A stretch of 64,000 nt of DNA, from positions 1-64,000 of the forward strand of contig CAKOHE010000086.1 in NCBI GenBank assembly GCA_934047225.1. Reading direction: 5' to 3'. The DNA comes from Ypsolopha sequella (taxonomy: Eukaryota > Arthropoda > Insecta > Lepidoptera > Ypsolophidae). The notes beneath the pieces were generated by a model, which was not told where the DNA came from, made no database searches, and worked only from the letters and a program-made list of their open reading frames with translations. Positions 58,381 through 64,000 of this stretch are shown here, in pieces (positions within the stretch are counted from its first letter, which is position 1; each line of letters starts with the position of its first letter). The position numbers and the translations under genes are program-made.

Positions 58381-59016
58381 ACGCCTCAACTACGGGAGTT
58401 GGGGGCTGCATATGGTTCCGAGACAGCCAGTTGGAGGTGGTCTGAGGAAGAACGTGCTATGCACATTAACTATTTGGAGCTGTTAGCTGCTTTCTTTGCA
58501 TTAAAAGTGTTTGCTAAAGATTTACACGATTGCCAATTGTTATTACGTATCGATAACACAACCGCGATAAGTTATATTAACCGAATGTGTGGTGTTCAAT
58601 ACCCCCATTTAAATAAAGTCACTAAAAACATTTGGCAGTGGTGTGAAGCCGGGAAAATATATATTTTTGCGTATTACATAAAATCTAGTGATAATACAAT
58701 AGCCGACGCTGAATCGCGAAAAATACATCCAGACATTGAATGGACATTGACGGAATTCGCTTTCAAAAAAATCGTACATTGCTTTGGGATACCACAAATT
58801 GATCTTTTCGCTAGCCGCTCCTGGGATAGAGATCCTGACGCATTTGCCATAAACGCATTCACCATCTGCTGGTCTAAATATTATTTCTACGCATTTCCCC
58901 CATTTGCCCTAATTTTTAAAACCCTTAGGAAAATGATAACAGACAAAGCCAGGGGCATTGTAATTATACCTATGTGGCCAACTCAACCTTGGTACCCGAT
59001 TCTTAACAAATTATAA
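58381..59016 (+). pseudogene. DIRS RNase H and downstream domain
   Basis: The longest surviving frame of the element. GAAYGSETASWRWSEEE, 'HINYLELLAAFFALKVFA' and 'LLLRIDNTTAISYINRMCGV' are RNase H blocks with the catalytic Glu (YLELLA) and Asp (IDNTTA) visible. 'YIKSSDNTIADAESR' supplies the last acidic site. A conserved tail follows: 'IDLFASRSWDRDPDAFAINA', 'YAFPPFALIFKTLRKM' and 'MWPTQPWYPILNKL', as found after RNase H in DIRS polyproteins. RNase H removes the RNA strand during reverse transcription. This frame is open for ~205 codons, but its upstream RT is broken. Confidence 0.9.
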
Positions 59017-59055
59017 ATTTCTGATTTGGTTAAATTTAATTCTAACCAAATTTTT

Positions 59056-59187
59056 TAACAAGGTTGGCTGGAAGAAATCGCTTTAAGTGATAAGTCCCCC
59101 TTTGTATAAAATTATGTTTTCAATACTCTGTTTTCTTTTATATGTCTTTTGTGTACAATAAAGTGTCAATTCATTCATTCATTCATC
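59056..59187 (+). mobile_element. LINE 3' tail inserted in the DIRS element
   Basis: 'aaggttggctggaagaaatcgc' (in two overlapping words), the 'cgctttaagtgataagtccc' hairpin and 'gtacaataaagtg' followed by (TTCA)n are the 3' end of a very common lepidopteran non-LTR family. It separates the RNase H tail from the recombinase. Confidence 0.8.
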
Positions 59188-60700
59188 TCATTGCAGCAGA
59201 TGGGATATTCAGAACAATCTTACACTGGTTGCCGGAATCTTAATCCGGAGAGCGTTTCTACAAAGAGACTAAATATCATTCCATAAGTTTATTTGAAGCG
59301 CCGATTCCTAAAATTATTGATTTTCTCACTACGTTATTTGAAACTTGCTCGTAGTACAGCACACTTAACTCGTGCAGATCAGCCCTATCGTTGGTACTAG
59401 GCCCTGAAATCTTTAAAAATGAGACAATTGCTAGGTTTTTGAGGGCGTCTGCAGATTACGACCACCCTTACCAAGGTATAACGTAACATGGGACACATCA
59501 TGTGTATTAAATTACCTACAAGCTTTAGGTAAAAGTGGAGACTCATGTTTACAAGATTTAACAAATAAAAACAGAGTGCAAACATTATGTAAAATAAATA
59601 TAAAAAATACAGAACGACACAATGATAACAAATAGTTATAAAAATTCCTGACTTAATTAAAACTTCTAGATTTGAAATAAATCAGCCCATGTTAGTGATA
59701 CCTTACTTCACTGAAAAACCCACAATATGCCTAGCACTGACTTTATTAACGTATGTCGAAAAAACTTCTCAGTTTCGTCAACATGACGTCTTATTCCCAC
59801 CGCCCAGCTTCTACACAATCGTTAAGTCGCTGGATAAAAGACACATTTTAATAGATTCTGGAATTGATGTGGCCAAGACTTTTCAACAAGGCGACCCCCA
59901 ACGGCCTTAGTACCTTTTCAAAACACATCTTTTGGCCAAAAATTTGGGTTATTTCAAAAGCCTCGACTATTAAATACTATAAATAAGGCTATAAAGTTGT
60001 ACCAATATCCGAATAACAAATTCAAAAACATAGAAAAAGACTACGAACAAACTGAATCATTATTGATCGTCATAAAATAAGAAAATGGCTAGACATGAAA
60101 TATAAGGTTTTATTTAAGATTTTTATTTTTTATTATTATTTATCATTATCACTTATCATATAGTCACGATGTGAATATTGAAATTACTGTTAATTACTTA
60201 TCAATATAAATTTCAAATTTCTAAATCTTAATTTTTAATTCTACTTTGTGTTATCAGATGCATAAAAATTTAAATAATGCATGTTTAGTTTTAGTTTTAG
60301 TTGATAATATATAATGTTGTGCATGTAAATGTAAATTTCTCAATTTAAAATGTCATGTTATCATTGGGTTTATGATTGCCGATGTATCAAAATTTCAATT
60401 ATATTTATTTTATGTGGACCTTTACCCTGAGAGGCGGGTTTTTTTCTCAGTTCAGGGTAAATTTAATACTTCATTATTGATGCTGCATTTTTTATGAGGA
60501 TAATAAATAATTTGTATTTTGTATTTTGTATTTGTATATTTTGAGCGCACAGTACGCGCCACGCCGCGCCGCCACTTCGCGCGCCTGTAGTTCAGGTGTG
60601 AACGTTAACTTGATTCGTAAGACAGCTGGATGGAGTGGCACGTCCAATACTTTTTGGAAATTTTATAATAGAGGCATCATTAATAATGATGATCAATTTT
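59188..60700 (+). pseudogene. DIRS tyrosine recombinase, broken and interrupted
   Basis: Tyrosine recombinases join the circular DIRS DNA to the genome through a Tyr-DNA intermediate. The N-terminal core is readable in pieces (ADQPYRWY; 'YNVTWDTSCVLNYLQALGKS' across an indel; 'IPYFTEKPTIC' and 'LTLLTYVEKTSQFRQHD' at 59695-59785). After the 379-bp insertion at 60157-60535 the catalytic end resumes: AHSTRHAA with the HxxR Arg, a two-base shift, then 'ATSRACSSGVNVNLIRKTAG', WSGTSNTFWKFYNR with the candidate nucleophilic Tyr (about 60662). Stops and shifts make it inactive. Confidence 0.85.
60157..60535 (+). mobile_element. Short non-autonomous retroelement with (TTTGTA)n tail, copy 2
   Basis: Full-length homologue of 26195-26577 in the opposite orientation, starting 'atagtcacgatgtgaatatt' and ending 'aatttgtattttgtatttt' repeats. 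It interrupts the recombinase remnant. Confidence 0.75.
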
Positions 60701-61086
60701 ATCGGTGGCAAATGCCATCCTTAATTATTAATTTAACTTCAGTGAGATTAATTACGTTATTAAGAAAAATTCTTAGTTTTTTTGTTTGTAATAACCATTG
60801 TTACTTGTTAAAAAACAAGGTCGAAGTCTTAATATTATTCTTTTTGGAACAAAAAAAATGCCTATTTTGGTTAGAAATGTATTGATAATATGTTTCACAT
60901 TTTGTTCCTTTTATAATAAGATTATTTAGTTATGATTCTATAATTATTTTACCTACAGATTTACAACTATTACTAAGTAGGTATATAATAAGAAAATTTG
61001 ATTATTTCTGGTTCAGAAATACAGCTTATTTTCATAATAAATTTTATTGGCGTTTGACATTTCCTGTTACGACTCTCAATATCTAC
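60701..61086 (+). other. DIRS 3' non-coding region
   Basis: AT-rich sequence between the recombinase end and the right inverted repeat. The internal complementary region expected in DIRS elements was not identified. Confidence 0.5.
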
Positions 61087-61130
61087 CTGTGTTTTATATA
61101 TTTCAGTTACTAATCTCGAGGACGAAGCAC

Positions 61131-62404
61131 TGTGATGGCATGCAAATTTCTTGCACACACACATTCATAAAGCACCACGAAAGCGAAATAAGTATTTTAA
61201 AGAAAAAAAATAAAAGGATAAATTTGCTATTCCTAAGAACGAAGTCATAAATTAGTGCCTACACTACGGGTGGGTCGATTGTCAATAATTATTTTTTGTT
61301 CACATACGCATAGCCAGCGTTTAAATGAGATATGCAACACAGATGTGGATCACGGAAGCAGGCGGAGTGTAGTAGACAACGTTCTTTGATTATTGTGTGA
61401 ATTTGAGCTTTAACAACTCAAATTCTAAGGATAAATTTGTTCGAGGACAAATGATATTGTACTGGGAATTTATCTTCTAATTACAGCCAAAGGAGAGATC
61501 GAGGTGGATTATTGCGCAAAGGCAAGGGTTTGGGTTTGAAACCTAGATTTGTGCTGACTACAGTTGGAGAAGGCCTAGCTGTTTGGTGGGAAGTCCTGGA
61601 TCGGGAGAAAGCGTGCGAAAAATGGTAACAAATGCGCCATCGTTTGACCAGCCAATCACAAATCAAGAGAACGTGACGTCATAGGCATGGGCGTGCGTCG
61701 AAATCGATAATAGTGGATCTGTGCTTAAGTGAAATTAGACATTATAAGTGCAGTGATAAGAGTGAAAGTAGATTAATTAGTTGTTAAGATATATTTGGGA
61801 AGCTTTGTTGTAAAATGAGAAAAGGAGGGAGAGTTAGTCGAGGTTTTGACACGTAAAGGAGAGGACACTGATTTGTCCAAGAGATAAACAAATATAATTG
61901 TTTGTCTAATTTTATTTATTGTGAAATTTTAAATCAAAATTGTTGACAAGCTAAAGCTAAAGCAAGTAAATGTTGTGATGACAGCGAAGCGGGGATCACG
62001 AAATAAAGCTAAGTACATACATAAAACCTTCGGTTAAAAATCGATATTGTGGTTGAATTTTTCTAACTATTAAAAATTCAAGTTAAGTGGTAACATAACG
62101 TTATCTATGGAATATTGGCTCCATTTTCGAGAAAAGTAGTTAAAAGCGAGGGATTCAAACTATATTCCACAATGTTGTATATTTACCGATATAAACCTTG
62201 TATTTGTTAGAGAACGCAATGTTATTTAACATTTAACGAAATGTACAGAGATTCCGATACATGTCTAATATAATCGGACATTTAAGCAACATAAAAATTG
62301 CATGCTCTGACAAATTATTTATGTGTTTTTTATTGCTCTAAAAATTCTTTTGAGACATAAAGCTGACAGAGGCGACTCGTTAGTAGATATTTACGTTCAT
62401 ATTG
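61131..62404. other. Unassigned stretch
   Basis: 61485-61690 is less AT-rich with a CRE-like gtgacgtcat at 61673, and could be a promoter or 5' UTR, but no start codon with a downstream frame was found. Nothing else recognised. Confidence 0.35.
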
Positions 62405-63045
62405 TCTCTGGTGATATAAACAAGTGAGGATTGTTTATACATATATTTGTTATACAAGGGAGAGAGCTCAGTTTAATATACCTGTGCCAATCTGTCGTTC
62501 GAACCGACGGATTATTTATTTATAAAGAAAGACACAGTGATCATGTCCCAGTTATGCGATATGTTCTATACTGGTGATGTAAACAAGTAATATTGTTATA
62601 CAAAGAGAGTTCAGTTCGACTCTGAATCTTGAAATCGTTTAAAGAAATAAATGTATGGTTGTGTGTTGGTAGCGTAAATATTGTCTCACTGGTGATGTAA
62701 ACAAGTAGGCTTGTTTAATACATATATTGTTATACAAAGAATAATTCAGTTCGATTCTGAATCATGAAATCGTTTAAAGAAATAAATGTATTGTTGTGTG
62801 TTGGTAGCGTAAATATTGTCTCACTGGTGATGTAAACAAGTAGGCTTGTTTAATACATATATTGTTATACAAAGAATAATTCAGTTCGATTCTGAATCAT
62901 GAAATCGTTTAAAGAAATAAATGTATTGTTGTGTGTTGGTAGCGTAAATATTGTCTCACTGGTGATGTAAACAAGTAATATTGTTATACAAAGAGAGTTC
63001 AGTTCGAATCTGAATCATGAAATCGTTTAAAGAAATAAATGTATA
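62405..63045. repeat. Tandem repeat, ~135-bp unit, 4-5 copies
   Basis: Units beginning 'ctggtgatgtaaacaagta' at 62571, 62689, 62824 and 62959, with a diverged one at 62406. They contain 'agttcgattctgaatcatga' and 'tgttggtagcgtaaatattg'. The main period is 135 bp; the first and last units lack ~17 bp ('ggcttgtttaatacata'). Confidence 0.9.
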
Positions 63046-63878
63046 GTTGTCTTAAAAATGTAATTCTTATGTACTAGATAAACTATAGATAATAAGGCCA
63101 AAGGGGTTTTTTGTAGTCGTTGTCTTTCCCCTTTATTAAATTCATTTTGGGCCATTTCGAGAACAACGATAAAAGATTTATTAAATTAGTAGAGTTTTTA
63201 AAGCATATGCCTGTGTTTATCTCTTCTTAACCTTTCCTTTTATGGCTTAGATATCTTGAATCAAGTAAATAATAGTATATTAACTTAATCGATTAATATA
63301 TATCCGATATCAATAACATGGTATCAGTTCAGACACAATGGGAAAAGTAATTCAATAGTCAAGTCCGAGTCTAGACTTTCATGGTTAGAACCTGCACGGA
63401 TGTGGATGTGTATGTATGTATAGGCGCCAATACATATATATATAGCTATATGCGTGTGTAGAGTTAGGCAGGTGGGGCGGGCGAGGCCCGGCGAGCCATC
63501 TCACGTGGTACCGCAGACCAGTATCTTAGAATTTGCGGTCTAGCAAAAGCAGACGCAACTAAGAAAGAACTTGAAAATACCTAAATAAAAAAATACACAA
63601 CGTAGGGGGTCCAGTATTGAATTATATGCACATAATTATGTAATATCACATTGTGTGGAATAATTATTTCATATGGAAATAATTATAATTACCTTGTTTA
63701 CTTAACTGAAAGACAGCCATACCAAATAAATACTAAAACTAAAAGGGAGAGAAGAGAGAAGCACGATTGACGGGTTTTGATCCGGCCATAACTATTTAAT
63801 TACTTGGCAATCGTTATCTTGTGTTGGACGTTTCATTCACATTAAAATTATTAGCTATTTTAATGTTTTTTTTTACAG
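63046..63878. other. Unassigned stretch
   Basis: A GC-rich patch at 63465-63515 and a 'tggtatcag' word at 63320 were examined without a convincing assignment. Confidence 0.35.
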
Positions 63879-63960
63879 TGTTATAAAAAGTAAAAAGCTT
63901 TTGGCTATACTAGAAACCTTGACACTGAAATTGCCTTCCTGTTTGGAAAGTACTCATTAA
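63879..63960 (+). CDS. Candidate terminal exon, product unknown
   Basis: A strong pyrimidine tract and acceptor (ttttttttacag) precede one base and 26 codons, then TAA: VIKSKKLLAILETLTLKLPS followed by CLESTH. The peptide is plausible as a C-terminus but matches no family I recognise, and a 26-codon open run is easily random in this composition. Confidence 0.2.
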
Positions 63961-64000
63961 GCTCAAAGCTATATAATATTGCGATAGTAAAATTATAGTG

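Larger units (their letters stand above)
55111..61130 (+). mobile_element. DIRS-type tyrosine-recombinase retrotransposon, decayed, with nested insertions
   Basis: A perfect 44-bp inverted repeat (gtgcttcgtcctcgagatta…aaaacacag, 55111-55154; complement 61087-61130) brackets gag-like, RT, RNase H and tyrosine-recombinase remnants in DIRS order, all on the plus strand. DIRS elements use a tyrosine recombinase instead of a DDE integrase and make no target duplication; none is seen. Three insertions sit inside: a Tc1-type MITE (55158-55765), a LINE tail (59056-59187) and the short retroelement (60157-60535). About 245 bp of foreign or decayed sequence also interrupts gag (56135-56380). Confidence 0.85.

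Noticed and set aside
61485..61760. Promoter or 5' exon with a CRE-like site
   Set aside because: No start codon with a usable frame, no donor of quality and no TATA or initiator combination that I could defend; kept only as a note.
63315..63345. 'acatggtatcag' read as an LTR end plus tRNA primer-binding site
   Set aside because: Only nine bases fit a known primer site of the plant type, no matching LTR or gag-pol is seen, and the upstream repeats are tandem rather than LTR-like.

Overview
The window is nuclear DNA of an insect, most likely a moth or butterfly. It is about 35-40% GC by eye and the few coding segments are short exons with GT/AG borders. The ribosomal protein exon encodes an insect-type S23. 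The repeats are those typical of lepidopteran genomes: RTE-type 3' ends with a GATGGAT-rich tail, 'gtacggaaccctaaaaag'-type repeats, tRNA-headed SINEs, and LINE tails of the 'ggttggctggaagaaatcgc' kind. There are no bacterial features, operons or CRISPR arrays.

Host genes. (1) The last two exons of RpS23 (5190-5388 and 7542-7610, +) look intact; exons for the first ~55 residues are not in the 5.2 kb upstream. (2) Four exons of a TMTC-family O-mannosyltransferase (12800-18359, +) look dead: a hAT MITE with an 8-bp target duplication splits one exon, intron-phase arithmetic shows a frameshift in another, and the last ends at a stop within sequence resembling a retroposon tail. (3) An orphan 82-nt exon-like segment lies at 27121-27202. 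(4) An exon resembling proteasome subunit Rpn7/PSMD6 (31594-31778, +) carries an in-frame stop. (5) One clean exon of an LPCAT-type acyltransferase lies at 52972-53109 (+). A weak terminal-exon candidate sits at 63879-63960. These are isolated pieces of unrelated genes and do not form a pathway.

Repeats, left to right. 1-5 kb: a dead LINE reverse transcriptase, a hAT element, a 68-bp x4 tandem, a TTAA-flanked MITE and a LINE tail with a 16-bp target duplication. 5.4-7.5 kb: a tandem array in the RpS23 intron broken by insertions. 7.7-12.4 kb: RTE 3' ends, a 467-bp head-to-head MITE dimer and a LINE tail. 18.7-26.6 kb: dispersed repeats, SINEs, a 1.1-kb foldback built of symmetric sub-repeats, and a 38-bp x5 tandem. 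30-31 kb: the 3' end of a Ty1/copia element. 31.9-32.7 kb: a nested foldback. 33.56-39.12 kb: a 5.6-kb satellite of ~67 near-identical 83-bp units with a higher-order AAB pattern. 40-44.5 kb: MITEs, LINE tails and a 154-bp x8 tandem. 49.2-51.5 kb: a decayed mariner inserted inside the long terminal inverted repeat of another TA-flanked transposon. 53.7-54.6 kb: a Harbinger-like element. 55.1-61.1 kb: a decayed DIRS (tyrosine-recombinase) retrotransposon bounded by perfect 44-bp inverted repeats and carrying three younger insertions. 62.4-63.05 kb: a 135-bp tandem.

The most notable things are the DIRS element, the satellite with higher-order structure, the transposon-in-transposon nest, and the disrupted TMTC and Rpn7-like exons. 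I did not find a convincing undescribed functional system.
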